39,912 bases of DNA from Deltaproteobacteria bacterium. Its GTDB lineage: Bacteria; Desulfobacterota; Deferrimicrobia; Deferrimicrobiales; Deferrimicrobiaceae. Below, in pieces: positions 25,522 through 33,878 of the stretch. Every line of letters begins with the position of its first letter. The first letter of the stretch is position 1. A program made the translations under genes and the position numbers. Under the pieces are notes generated by a model. It was not told the DNA's origin, did no database searches, and worked only from the letters and a program-made list of their open reading frames with translations. Location: the NCBI GenBank assembly GCA_003105225.1, contig PQAK01000064.1, positions 1 to 39,912 on the forward strand, given 5' to 3'.

Positions 25522-27578
25522 CGGGCCGTACCGCCGCCTCCCGGACCGGCTTGCTCTGGTGGGTCCTGCGGGCGCAGTGGGCGTGGGGCCTGCTCCTGCT
25601 GGCCCTATTGACGGAAGTCTCCCGGGCCGCGATCCTCGCGACCGGGGCTGCGTTTCTCGCCGGGGGGATCCTCGACCGGGCGGGAGCCCAACGCGCGGGA
25701 TTGCACCGGCTGACGGTTCCCTTCGTGGCCCTTGCCGTGGCCGCATCCGCGGCCGATCTTTTCCTCGGAAGCGGCGACTTCCTCTTCGCCGTCTCCGTCC
25801 TCGTGCTGGGCGTCCAGTCGGTGAAGTTCATGCTGCCCAAAAATCCCCGCGACGGGTGGCAGCTGTGCGCCATTTCCTTCCTCGAGTTCCTCGCGGCGGC
25901 GGGAACCACCACGGAAATCCAGTTCGCCGCCTTCAGCGTGGTCTACCTCGGCCTGAGCGCGGGAGGGATGTGGGCCCTCCAGGCATGGCAGGGGGAAGAG
26001 GAGGGGGATGCCGCCCGGACCGTGCGCCCCCGCTTCGCCGCGAAGCTGCTGCTCCTGACCACGGCGGGGGGCATTCTCCTCACCGCGGTCCTGTTCGCCG
26101 CGACCCCCCGCATCGGGATGGGGCAGATCCTGCGCCGCCTGGGCCGGGCCGACGGGATCACCGGATTCTCCGACACGATCTCCCTGCGCGAAGTGACGGC
26201 GGTGAAGGCGGACCGCCGCGTGGTCGCCCGCGTGGAATTTCCGGCAATGCCTCCCGGGGCATCGCCGCTTTCGTTCCTCCTGCGGGGGGCATCCTATCCC
26301 CGGTTCGACGGAACCGCATGGAAACGCACATGGGGAGGCCGACAGCGCGTCCTCCGAAGCGGATTCCATTACCTCGTTTCCCCCCTTCCCCGCAACACCC
26401 GCCTCTTCACTGCGGAGATCACGCTGGAGGCGATGGACAATCCCGCCCTGTTCGTGTACGGAAATCCCGTTCAGCTGGAGGGCAGCCTGGGGGAAATCTG
26501 GGAAGATGCGGCGGGGAGCCTCTCTCTCTCGCAGCCCGGCCACACCGCCCTTCGCTACCGCCTGCAGTATTCCACCGAACCGTCCGGCGGACCGATGGAC
26601 CGGACGCCCGCGACACCCCTCGATCAGGAACTGCCCCCCGGATCGGACGACATCCGGGAACTCGCCGCCCGTGTGACCGCCGGGGGAGCGTCGGACGCGG
26701 AGAAGGCGGAGCTGGCGCTGCGCCATTTCCGGACCGGATACCGGTACACGGTCACCCATCCGGCCTCCTCGATCCGGGAATTCCTCTTTTCCAGCAGGGC
26801 GGGCTTCTGCGAGCACTATGCGACCGCCCTGGCGCTCCTCCTGCGCGCCTCGGGGATACCGGCACGCGTGGCGGCGGGGTACCTCGGCGGAGAATGGAGC
26901 GACGTCGGGAAATACCTCATCGTCCGCCAGTCCGACGCGCACGCATGGACGGAAGCCCGGATCGGCGGGAAGTGGGTGACGTTGGACGCCACGCCGCCGC
27001 TCGGGGAGGGCTCTCCGTTCTTCGCGCGGACCGGGACGGTGGGGATGTACCTGGACTGGGCGCGCCAACGCTGGAACAAATACGTCGTGGACTATTCCTT
27101 GAAGATGCAGGCGGAGACCGTGTCGGAGGGGTGGGCGGCGTTCCGGCGGGCGCGCACGGGGATCCTCCGGGCGTTTTCCCCGGGCGGGGATTTCCGGAAG
27201 CCCTTCTGGCTGGCAGCGATCCTGCCGCCCGCGGTTTTTCTCCTGATCCTCCTCCGGAGAATGCTGCGGCCGTCGTCGGTCAGGGAGCGGGACGCCCTGC
27301 GGGCCAGGGGGGAATCCCGGCCCCCGCGGCCGTATGCCAGGCTGCTGCGCCGCCTGGCCGCCCGGGGGCGCCGCCCTTCGAGCGGGACCACCCTGGAGGA
27401 GATGCTCCTCCTTGCCGCGCGGGAAAAACCGCCCATGGCAGGCGGCATCTCCCGGTTCCTCGCGCTGTATCACCGGGACCGCTTCGGGGCAAATCCGCTA
27501 TCCTCCACCGAGTTCCGCGAGGCCAGCCGGCTCGCGAACCGGCTCGGCAGGGAAATCTCCCGCCCGGGTGCATCGTAG
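25518..27578 (+). CDS. Transglutaminase-like membrane protein (TgpA family)
   Basis: A 686-residue protein. The N-terminal third is hydrophobic with several membrane segments (about 10-205, DUF3488-type), followed by an extracytoplasmic region, a transglutaminase core and a single C-terminal membrane helix (about 560-580), then a DUF4129-like tail. The papain-like triad is visible: Cys431 in GFCEHYATAL, His475 in SDAHAWTEA and Asp490 in TLDATPP. TgpA of Pseudomonas is periplasmic and essential, but the substrate is unknown. ATG 25518 overlaps the DUF58 stop. Confidence 0.92.
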   Translation: MTGRTAASRTGLLWWVLRAQWAWGLLLLALLTEVSRAAILATGAAFLAGGILDRAGAQRAGLHRLTVPFVALAVAASAADLFLGSGDFLFAVSVLVLGVQSVKFMLPKNPRDGWQLCAISFLEFLAAAGTTTEIQFAAFSVVYLGLSAGGMWALQAWQGEEEGDAARTVRPRFAAKLLLLTTAGGILLTAVLFAATPRIGMGQILRRLGRADGITGFSDTISLREVTAVKADRRVVARVEFPAMPPGASPLSFLLRGASYPRFDGTAWKRTWGGRQRVLRSGFHYLVSPLPRNTRLFTAEITLEAMDNPALFVYGNPVQLEGSLGEIWEDAAGSLSLSQPGHTALRYRLQYSTEPSGGPMDRTPATPLDQELPPGSDDIRELAARVTAGGASDAEKAELALRHFRTGYRYTVTHPASSIREFLFSSRAGFCEHYATALALLLRASGIPARVAAGYLGGEWSDVGKYLIVRQSDAHAWTEARIGGKWVTLDATPPLGEGSPFFARTGTVGMYLDWARQRWNKYVVDYSLKMQAETVSEGWAAFRRARTGILRAFSPGGDFRKPFWLAAILPPAVFLLILLRRMLRPSSVRERDALRARGESRPPRPYARLLRRLAARGRRPSSGTTLEEMLLLAAREKPPMAGGISRFLALYHRDRFGANPLSSTEFREASRLANRLGREISRPGAS

Positions 27579-27742
27579 CCGCCGCCTGTCCCGCCGCGTC
27601 CGGAAACCGGTCCGGACCGTCCCGTTCCCGGATCGATGAGCCGAACGTCCTGTCCGCCCCTGCCCGCTGTCTTCCTTGATCCGCGATCCGCCCCCGTCGG
27701 CGGCACGCGGATTGCTCCGCATCGGGCGGGAGGGTCCGCCGC

Positions 27743-29284
27743 ATGCTCGTCCGCATTCTCGCCTCCACCATGCTGGGGATCGACGCGATCCCCGTCGAAG
27801 TGGAAACCGATATCTGCCAGGGGCTTCCCTCCTACACGATCGTGGGGCTGCCCGGCGGACCCGTGAGGGAGAGCGGGGACCGCATCCGGACCGCGATCCG
27901 CAACTCCGGCCTCCCGTTTCCGGGGCGGAAGGTGACGATCAACCTTGCCCCGGCGGACATCCGGAAAGACGGGGCGCTCCTCGATCTGCCCATCGCCCTT
28001 TCCATCCTCTGCGCGGAGGGCGTCCTCCCGGGGGAGATCCTGCGCAACCATCTGATCGCAGGGGAAGTCTCCCTGGACGGATCCCTCAAGCCGGTCCGCG
28101 GAGTGCTGTCGCAAGGGCTGCTCGCCCGCCGCCTCGGGCTTTCGGGGATCGTGGTCCCCGCCGCCAATGCGGCCGAGGCGCTGCTCGTGCCGGGAATCGA
28201 CATCCTCCCCGTGGCCACGCTGCGCGATGCGGTAGGCGCGCTCTCGGGGGAGGAGTTCCCCCGGGCGCTCCGGCCGGCCGCCGGCCTGCCCGGCCCTGTC
28301 GACGCCGCCCTGCCGGATTTGCGGGATGTCGTCGGGCAGCCCGTGGCGCGAAGGGCCCTGGAGATCGCTGCCGCGGGGAATCATGCGCTCCTGTTGACCG
28401 GCCCTCCGGGGTGCGGGAAGACGATGCTCGCCGAGCGGATCCCGGGCATCCTGCCCGACTTCGAGGAGGGGGAAGCCCTGGAGACGGCGCAGGTGTACAG
28501 CGCGGCCGGCGAACCTCCCTGGCCGCGGCTCGTCGCCCGAAGGCCCTTCCGCGCCCCCCATCACACCGTGACGACCGCGGGGCTGGTCGGGGGCGGGAAC
28601 CCGCCCCGTCCCGGCGAGATCTCCTTCGCCCACGGCGGCGTCCTTTTCCTCGATGAATTCTCGGAGTTTCGCCGCGAGGCGAGGGAGGCGCTCCGCCAGC
28701 CCCTCGAATCGGGGGAAATCCGGATCGCGCGGGCGGGCAACGTCTATCGCTTCCCGTGCCGCTTCCTCCTGGTGGCCGCGACCAACCCCTGCCCGTGCGG
28801 AAATTTCAGCCATCCCCGGCGGATCTGCCGGTGCTCGCCTGCGCTCCTTTCCCATTTCGCCCAGAAATTCTCGGGGCCGCTCCTCGACCGGATCGACCTG
28901 TCGGTGTCCGTGCTCCCGATGGCAGGGTCCGACTGGTACGGCACCGCCACGGGAGAGCCGTCCCACGGGATTCGCGAGCGCGTGAAACGATGCCGGAAGA
29001 TCCAGGAGGGCCGATATGCGGGGAGGCCGTACCGGGCAAACGGCACGGTGCGGGCCTCTTTCTCGGAGCTTGCCTCCCACCTTTCGGCCGACGCGCGCGG
29101 ATTCCTCACGCGGGCCGCAGACCGCCTGGGGCTGTCCGGGAGATCGCTCGGCCGGGTCTGCCGGGTGGCGCGCACGATCGCGGACCTTGCGGAGGAAAAG
29201 ACGGTCTCCCTCCCCCATCTCGCGGAAGCGGCCCAGTACCGGCTCCCCGATTTCAACGCCGGCAAGGACGGTACCCGTCCATAA
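27743..29284 (+). CDS. comM: ComM/YifB-family Mg-chelatase-like AAA+ helicase
   Basis: A 513-residue protein: an N-terminal ChlI/Lon-like domain (MLVRILASTMLGIDAIPVEVETDICQGLPSYTIVGLP), then an AAA+ core with Walker A GPPGCGKT (220-227), the FRAPHHTVTTAGLVGGG segment, Walker B VLFLDEFSEF and NPCPCGNFSHPRRICRCSP, which carries paired cysteines. A C-terminal Mg-chelatase domain contains SGRSLGRVCRVARTIADL. ComM in Vibrio is a hexameric branch-migration helicase needed to integrate transforming DNA. ATG 27743 follows GGGAGGG. The preceding 164 bp hold no gene; I see only the short palindrome GGTCCGGACC and no clear promoter. Confidence 0.95.
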   Translation: MLVRILASTMLGIDAIPVEVETDICQGLPSYTIVGLPGGPVRESGDRIRTAIRNSGLPFPGRKVTINLAPADIRKDGALLDLPIALSILCAEGVLPGEILRNHLIAGEVSLDGSLKPVRGVLSQGLLARRLGLSGIVVPAANAAEALLVPGIDILPVATLRDAVGALSGEEFPRALRPAAGLPGPVDAALPDLRDVVGQPVARRALEIAAAGNHALLLTGPPGCGKTMLAERIPGILPDFEEGEALETAQVYSAAGEPPWPRLVARRPFRAPHHTVTTAGLVGGGNPPRPGEISFAHGGVLFLDEFSEFRREAREALRQPLESGEIRIARAGNVYRFPCRFLLVAATNPCPCGNFSHPRRICRCSPALLSHFAQKFSGPLLDRIDLSVSVLPMAGSDWYGTATGEPSHGIRERVKRCRKIQEGRYAGRPYRANGTVRASFSELASHLSADARGFLTRAADRLGLSGRSLGRVCRVARTIADLAEEKTVSLPHLAEAAQYRLPDFNAGKDGTRP

Positions 29285-29544
29285 CGCACGCCAAAGGGGC
29301 TCGAGAATTTGAATAGGCGGTGATATGCACCGTCAACGGAAAGCGCATGCAGCAGAGGTGTCCGTGCCAAACGGGGGTAACTTCATAAATATCTGTCACC
29401 AATCCGTCACTTCATTCAGGTTATCCTATAAGCAAACGTAACACCCACAGTGGATGGAAAGGTGCCGGGGCTGCCTTTCCAGGCCCTGCAGCGGATGTAT
29501 TTCACATCACCGTGACTTAACCCCTAAATCCCGTGGAGGGCGCC
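29285..29544 (+). other. AT-richer intergenic leader with hairpin
   Basis: This 260-bp gap after comM is visibly richer in A+T than the genes around it. It holds a perfect 8-bp inverted repeat, TGGAAAGG (29455-29462) and CCTTTCCA (29474-29481), about 64 bp before the next start codon, and CTATAA-like sequence near 29426-29432 that could be a -10. I looked for c-di-GMP (GEMM) riboswitch core sequences and found none. Confidence 0.4.
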
Positions 29545-30036
29545 ATGAAACGACTTGTCGGACTGGTCGTGTTTGCGGTGGTTGCGGTGATGGTGGTTTT
29601 CGGTTTCGCTTCAGCGGAAACGAAGGGGCCTGAGGAAAAGATCTCACAGGTCAAGGAGGATCAGACCCATAAAGGTCAAGGAACGTATGCGTCAGCTTCG
29701 ATGAAACAGGATTTGTTACATCCGAACGGCTTCGACATGATTTGGTCCTATGGTGGCAGATCCGGATGGTCCCGTGTATTTTTCCGGGATGACGGCGAGA
29801 AGATTGTCGCAGATATCAAAGTTGTCGATATCGAGAACGTTGATATCAACCAACAGGAATTCTACACGTCAGAGAGTTGCACGGGTAATGCGAAATTGAC
29901 CGATAACGGGGTTATTTTCGATGGTTGCAGTAACGCTAGTCGCGACATTCTATTGGCCTACGATCCGGGAAACAAGTTAACCCCTTTCAAGGGGAGTGGA
30001 CCGGATTGCCCAAGGATCGAATTAAGTCCGAGGTAG
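29545..30036 (+). CDS. Exported protein of unknown function
   Basis: A 163-residue protein with a clear signal peptide (KRLVGLVVFAVVAVMVVFGFASA, cleavage before ETK). The mature part is polar with a likely beta-strand-rich core (SRVFFRDDGEKIVADIKVVDIENVDINQQEFY). It has two Cys pairs' worth of cysteines (in ESCTGN, DGCSN and PDCPR), so a disulfide is possible in the periplasm. I do not recognise a family. ATG 29545 has GGAGGG upstream; a GTG at 29533 is in frame but less likely. Codon use is less GC-biased than in the flanking genes, which suggests a recent or fast-evolving insertion. A hairpin terminator follows. Confidence 0.75.
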   Translation: MKRLVGLVVFAVVAVMVVFGFASAETKGPEEKISQVKEDQTHKGQGTYASASMKQDLLHPNGFDMIWSYGGRSGWSRVFFRDDGEKIVADIKVVDIENVDINQQEFYTSESCTGNAKLTDNGVIFDGCSNASRDILLAYDPGNKLTPFKGSGPDCPRIELSPR

Positions 30037-30045
30037 ATAGATTTC

Positions 30046-30073
30046 GGGCCGGGGGCCATCCCTCCGGCCCTTT
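30046..30073 (+). terminator. Rho-independent terminator
   Basis: GGGCCGG (30046-30052) and CCGGCCC (30064-30070) form a 7-bp GC stem directly followed by TTTCC, 10 bases after the stop of the exported-protein gene. Confidence 0.7.
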
Positions 30074-30258
30074 CCATTTCCACGCTCATGAGCGATATTC
30101 AAAGACCGTAGATAATCCCGACTTGAGATAGAACACTCCGCTCTTCCTAAGCTCTTATCTTTTTCACCGCTGAGGAAACCTTCATTGGTGGACCGGAACC
30201 TTACCGATAAGGTTCATAAGGCTATTCGAACCTAACCCCTGTAAGAAAAGGGGGGGGA
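30074..30258 (+). promoter_or_regulatory. Structured leader with competing hairpins and masked ribosome binding site
   Basis: Three elements can pair in two ways: GAACCTTA (30196-30203), TAAGGTTC (30208-30215) and GAACCT (30228-30233). The first pair gives a perfect 8-bp hairpin with a 4-nt loop; the second and third give a 6-bp alternative. Downstream, CCCCT (30236-30240) can pair with AGGGG (30249-30253), covering part of the G8 tract (30250-30257) that serves as ribosome binding site. This looks like RNA-level control; the ligand or trigger is unknown. Confidence 0.4.
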
Positions 30259-30591
30259 ATGAAGACGTCTACGGTTGGGACGGCAGCAGTGGTGTTGCTG
30301 TTTGTAACAGGCAGTGGCATCGGTACCGCGCAGGCGGGAGGGACCGATCGAAACGTGGAGGGGCAGGATTCCATCATCGGATACGCAACCGAGGGTCGCA
30401 AGGTCACCTACTTCCACCTGCACTTCTCGGAAGATGAGGAGCAACCACAAGAGGCAAAATCAGCGTCCGAGGACATGCAACCGGAGAATCCTATAGAAAC
30501 CGGCAGTTTCCCCGCCGGGAGACCTGCAGATTTTCCCTTCCTCGAAGTCGGGGGGATTCCCTACCGGGTAAAGGTGGATGTCGGTCCCTAG
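30259..30591 (+). CDS. Small exported protein of unknown function
   Basis: A 110-residue protein with a signal peptide (KTSTVGTAAVVLLFVTGSGIGTAQA, cleavage before GGTD). The short mature part is acidic in the middle (SEDEEQPQEAKSASEDMQPENP) and ends in GGIPYRVKVDVGP. There are no cysteines or recognisable motifs, and I know no family. ATG 30259 follows an eight-G tract. It lies between another small exported protein and a diguanylate cyclase in an AT-richer stretch. Confidence 0.65.
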   Translation: MKTSTVGTAAVVLLFVTGSGIGTAQAGGTDRNVEGQDSIIGYATEGRKVTYFHLHFSEDEEQPQEAKSASEDMQPENPIETGSFPAGRPADFPFLEVGGIPYRVKVDVGP

Positions 30592-30770
30592 CTGAGACCG
30601 ACCGGGACGGGGGGCGGCGCCGGCGTACCTCGCGACCGGCGAACCTCCCTTGCCGTGCCGCATCGTACGAAGACCCCTCCGCGTCCCACTGAACTTTTCA
30701 CCCGGAACAATTGAATTTTTCTTGTTTTTTCCCTCATAGGCATGAAAATATCCGTGTTGGGAGGAAGGGA
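30592..30770 (+). other. Intergenic region upstream of diguanylate cyclase
   Basis: 179 bp without a gene. The last 60 bp are T-rich. TTGAAT (30711-30716) with TCATAG 17 bp downstream (30734-30739) is a weak promoter candidate. The GGAGGAAGGG just before 30771 is a strong ribosome binding site for the cyclase. Confidence 0.3.
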
Positions 30771-32027
30771 ATGGATTTTTCCAGGCTGAAATATATTTCC
30801 TGCGATGCTCCTACCACCGGCGAACTGGAACTGCTGAACGAATCGAAGGTTCGGATCGCCCAGGTCATCCGGGCACGCTGGATCATTCTCGGGATCCTGG
30901 CGGCGTACGGGATCGTTCCCTACGCCATCTTCCATTACTATTCCATCGAAATACATTCGGTCAACGACCTGCAGGTCGTCTTCCCGGTTCTCGCCTGGTG
31001 CGTCGTGGCGACCTACAACGCCTTCTTCCTGTATTCCTACCAGTGGTTCGCGAACATCCGACCCCTCAACCAGATCCAACTGCTTCTCGACCTGCTGTTC
31101 GTGACGGTCGTGATCCATTTCAGCGGAGGAGCGGTGTCGTGGTTCTGGCCGATGTACCTGGTCGTGACCCTCGAATCGGTTCTGCTGATGGAGAATCCCT
31201 CGGACACCTTTGCCTTCGCCCTTGGTGCCTCCCTGGCGTACGGCGGTCTGCTGCAGTTCGAATTTTACGGGATCCTCCCGCCGGCGAGCATGCCGTTCGA
31301 AAATCTCTCCCTCCAACAGACCCTCCCGTACGTGATAACGAAGTGGGCATGGGTGACGATGACGAACATGATCATGGCCGCCATCGGCGTCTATCTGATG
31401 AAGACGATCCGCCTCCGGGAAGAGGATCTCAGGAAACTCGTCATCCGGGACAACCTCACCTCCCTGTACAATCGCGCGTACTTCTTTTATCGGCTCCATT
31501 CGGAGATCCGGCGAGCGATACGATACAACCGCCCACTCTCCCTCCTCATCATGGACATGGATAATTTCAAGGAGTTCAACGACCGATACGGGCACCTCGT
31601 CGGTGACCAGCTGCTTCGTGTCATCTCCGGCACCATCCGGTCCAACATCCGGTACAGCACCGGGAAGCCGGGCTACGAACTGGATATCCCCTGCCGGTAC
31701 GGCGGTGACGAGTTCGCCATCATCGCTCCCGAGACGACCTCCGCCCAGGCGCTGTTCATGGCGAAGCGGCTCTGCAAGGAAATCGGGGTGAAATGCGGGG
31801 GAGAGATGATGGCCCATATCCAGGCCGCTACCGGATCCCACCCGACGGAAGTTCCGGACGTCACGGTGAGCGTCGGCGTTGCATCCGTACCCGAGCACGC
31901 CTCGGAAACGGAAGCGCTGGTGAAGGCGGCGGACGACGCCATGTACGTGTCCAAACGTTCGAAGAAGAACAACGTGGCCGTGTCGGAAACGGCTCCGTCC
32001 GTCGTCCCGACCACGAGCGCCAGGTAA
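30771..32027 (+). CDS. Membrane-bound diguanylate cyclase (GGDEF)
   Basis: A 418-residue protein. The N-terminal half (about 35-215) holds several membrane segments, presumably a sensor region, and is followed by a GGDEF domain (about 230-400) starting DNLTSLYNRAYF. The catalytic motif is intact, RYGGDEF with GGDEF at 311-315, so it should make c-di-GMP from two GTP. The RxxD inhibitory site is not seen at its usual place (YELD occurs instead), so product inhibition may be absent. An in-frame TTG at 30711 is not used because ATG 30771 has a strong ribosome binding site. The C-terminal tail (VAVSETAPSVVPTTSAR) is disordered-looking. Confidence 0.9.
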   Translation: MDFSRLKYISCDAPTTGELELLNESKVRIAQVIRARWIILGILAAYGIVPYAIFHYYSIEIHSVNDLQVVFPVLAWCVVATYNAFFLYSYQWFANIRPLNQIQLLLDLLFVTVVIHFSGGAVSWFWPMYLVVTLESVLLMENPSDTFAFALGASLAYGGLLQFEFYGILPPASMPFENLSLQQTLPYVITKWAWVTMTNMIMAAIGVYLMKTIRLREEDLRKLVIRDNLTSLYNRAYFFYRLHSEIRRAIRYNRPLSLLIMDMDNFKEFNDRYGHLVGDQLLRVISGTIRSNIRYSTGKPGYELDIPCRYGGDEFAIIAPETTSAQALFMAKRLCKEIGVKCGGEMMAHIQAATGSHPTEVPDVTVSVGVASVPEHASETEALVKAADDAMYVSKRSKKNNVAVSETAPSVVPTTSAR

Positions 32028-32112
32028 ATGCGCATCCGCCGGGCGGCGTCACGCAGGGATCGTCGATGAAGGGCCGGTCGATCGTGCCGATGGGGAGACT
32101 CGAATCCCGGGC

Positions 32113-33123
32113 CTACACCCGGTCGGCGATGTCCCAGAAGACCTTCTCGATGTAGTTGCGGAAGCCGTGAATGAAGGCGCACCTGCGGTTGAAGCGCGCC
32201 AGGGACCCGCAGACATACAGGCCGCGGACGGTGGATTCCCCCACGGGGGAGATCACCGGGTATCCGTCCTCGTCCATCCGCAGTTCGCCCCCCTCGACGG
32301 GTATCCACTGCGGCCGATAGCCCGTCGCGCAGAGGATCCAGTCGAATTCCCGCTCGTCCCCGGACCGGAAACGAACCTTGCTGTGCGCGATGGAAACGAT
32401 CGGGTCGGCCTCCCGGAGATGAAGGATCCCGAAGCGGAACAGCTCCTTGAGGACGCTTTCCGAGGAACCCCGGATGTCGTCCAGCGCCCCCGTCTCGCTG
32501 AAGTAGCGCATCGGCCCCCGCGTGCACATCGTCACCCGGGCCGTGCCGGCGAGCTCGATCGCGATCTCCGCGGCGGAATTCGCCCCGCCGATGATCAATA
32601 CGCGCTTCCCCGAGTAGGCCATGCAGTGGACGAAATCGCAGGAGTGGACGACGTGGGGATTCAGGGAGATGCCGGGGATGTCCGGGAAGTAGGGCACCGT
32701 GGAGGCGCCCGACGCCAGCACCAGGAAACGGCAGCGGATTTCCCCCGCCGTGGTCGATACGAGGAACCCCCCGGGCGTCACCGACGCCTTCGTCGCCGCC
32801 ACGTTCTCCGCGATCCTCAGGCCCTGCTCCCGCGTAAACGACTCGACGTAGCAGAGAAAATCCTCGCGCGTCGGAAAGGGCTTCCGCACTCCCGGAAGCG
32901 CCCAGAGCGGGTGCTTGAGCGTGAGCGAGGTCCAATCCGTCCCCGGCACCGCCGGCGACAGGAGAACCATGCCGGGCCGCATCGACCGCCATGCCTGGGC
33001 GATCTTCCCCCGCTCGACGGCCTCGTAATCGACCCCGTGCTCCTGGAAATAGTGCCCGAGGAGCAGTCCGGCAGGTCCTCCACCGACGATCAGGACGTCC
33101 TTTGGCGTGGGATCCGGCGACAT
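32113..33123 (-). CDS. FAD/NAD(P)-dependent oxidoreductase
   Basis: A 336-residue two-dinucleotide-binding flavoprotein. The FAD motif VLIVGGGPAGLLLGHYF is at about 10-26, the NAD(P)H motif VLIIGGANSAAEIAIEL near the middle, and LCATGYRPQW is the ATG-type motif before the C-terminal FAD-contact segment (GLYVCGSLA). The layout fits the flavin-monooxygenase-like/YpdA group, but no CxxC redox pair is present, so a thioredoxin-reductase role is unlikely. Substrate unknown. ATG 33123 follows a G-rich site and GAGAA. It is convergent with the diguanylate cyclase across an 85-bp gap in which I see no clear terminator. Confidence 0.85.
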   Translation of the reverse strand: MSPDPTPKDVLIVGGGPAGLLLGHYFQEHGVDYEAVERGKIAQAWRSMRPGMVLLSPAVPGTDWTSLTLKHPLWALPGVRKPFPTREDFLCYVESFTREQGLRIAENVAATKASVTPGGFLVSTTAGEIRCRFLVLASGASTVPYFPDIPGISLNPHVVHSCDFVHCMAYSGKRVLIIGGANSAAEIAIELAGTARVTMCTRGPMRYFSETGALDDIRGSSESVLKELFRFGILHLREADPIVSIAHSKVRFRSGDEREFDWILCATGYRPQWIPVEGGELRMDEDGYPVISPVGESTVRGLYVCGSLARFNRRCAFIHGFRNYIEKVFWDIADRV

Positions 33124-33195
33124 TTCTCCCCCCCCGACCCCGGATTCGGTTTCAACCTGTACTACTATACCACCGGGCCCGCGGCAATTTCCGAG

Positions 33196-33224
33196 TTGAC
33201 AGGATCCAGGGGGTCTTTTATATT
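33196..33224 (+). promoter_or_regulatory. Strong sigma-70 promoter for rplU operon
   Basis: TTGACA (33196-33201), 17-bp spacer, TATATT (33219-33224). Both hexamers are near consensus and the spacing is ideal. Transcription would start near 33231, giving a 35-nt leader to rplU. It is the best promoter match that I found in the window. Confidence 0.75.
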
Positions 33225-33265
33225 ATGCATTTCCGATTGAGGAAGGTCGGGGAGGGAGAAGCCCT

Positions 33266-33580
33266 ATGTATGCCGTGGTCCGGTCCGGAGGAAAGCAGGT
33301 GCGTGTTTCCCCCGGCGACATCGTGAACGTGGAAAAACTCGCCGTGGAGACCGGCGCCACGGTGGAGCTCACCGACGTGCTCCTGGTGTCCTCCGAAGCC
33401 GGCACGACCGTCGGAACCCCCGTCGTCCCGAACGCCAGGGTCATCTGCCAGGCGCTCGGAGAGGGGAAAGCGAAAAAGATCGTCATTTACAGGTACAAGC
33501 GGCGGAAGGGATTCTCGAAGAAGCAGGGCCACCGCCAGCCGTTCACCACGCTCTCAATCCAGGAAATCCGGGTGGGGTAA
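33266..33580 (+). CDS. rplU: 50S ribosomal protein L21
   Basis: A 104-residue L21, a 23S rRNA-binding protein of the large subunit. It begins YAVVRSGGKQVRVSPGD, the family signature, and has the typical KIVIYRYKRRKGFSKKQGHRQPFTTLSI C-terminal motif. ATG 33266 follows GGAGGGAGAA. It is the first gene of a long plus-strand operon, 25 bp before rpmA. Confidence 0.97.
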   Translation: MYAVVRSGGKQVRVSPGDIVNVEKLAVETGATVELTDVLLVSSEAGTTVGTPVVPNARVICQALGEGKAKKIVIYRYKRRKGFSKKQGHRQPFTTLSIQEIRVG

Positions 33581-33605
33581 CCCCCCGGCGGGAAGGTCAC
33601 CGGAG

Positions 33606-33863
33606 ATGGCGCATAAAAAAGGGGTCGGCAGCTCCCGCAACGGGCGGGACAGCCAGAGCAAGCGGCTCGGCGTGAAGCGCTTCGGCGGCCAGCACGTGAC
33701 TGCCGGAGCGATCATCGTCCGGCAGCGGGGTACCGCCGTGCACCCCGGGGACAACGTGGGAATGGGCAAGGACCATACCCTGTTCGCGCTGATCGACGGC
33801 GTGGTCCAGTTCGACCGCATGGGCAAAGACCGCAAGAGGGTGTCCGTCCTCGCCCTTTCCTGA
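33606..33863 (+). CDS. rpmA: 50S ribosomal protein L27
   Basis: An 85-residue L27, whose N-terminus reaches the peptidyl-transferase centre. It begins AHKKGVGSSRNGRDSQSKRLGVKRFGGQHV, as in Gram-negative bacteria, so there is no N-terminal extension needing cleavage as in Firmicutes. GSIIVRQRGT-like (GAIIVRQRGT) and GMGKDHTLFALIDG complete the signature. It lies between rplU and obgE in the conserved order. Confidence 0.97.
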   Translation: MAHKKGVGSSRNGRDSQSKRLGVKRFGGQHVTAGAIIVRQRGTAVHPGDNVGMGKDHTLFALIDGVVQFDRMGKDRKRVSVLALS

Positions 33864-33878
33864 TCCACCGCTTCCTTC

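Noticed and set aside
29285..29544. Possible c-di-GMP riboswitch before the exported protein, given nearby c-di-GMP enzymes
   Set aside because: The conserved GEMM core (GGACGCAAAGCC-like) and its receptor loop are absent.
32085..32115. A stretch with CTCGAATCCC resembling a tRNA T-loop
   Set aside because: The flanking bases cannot form a T-stem, D-arm or acceptor stem on either strand.
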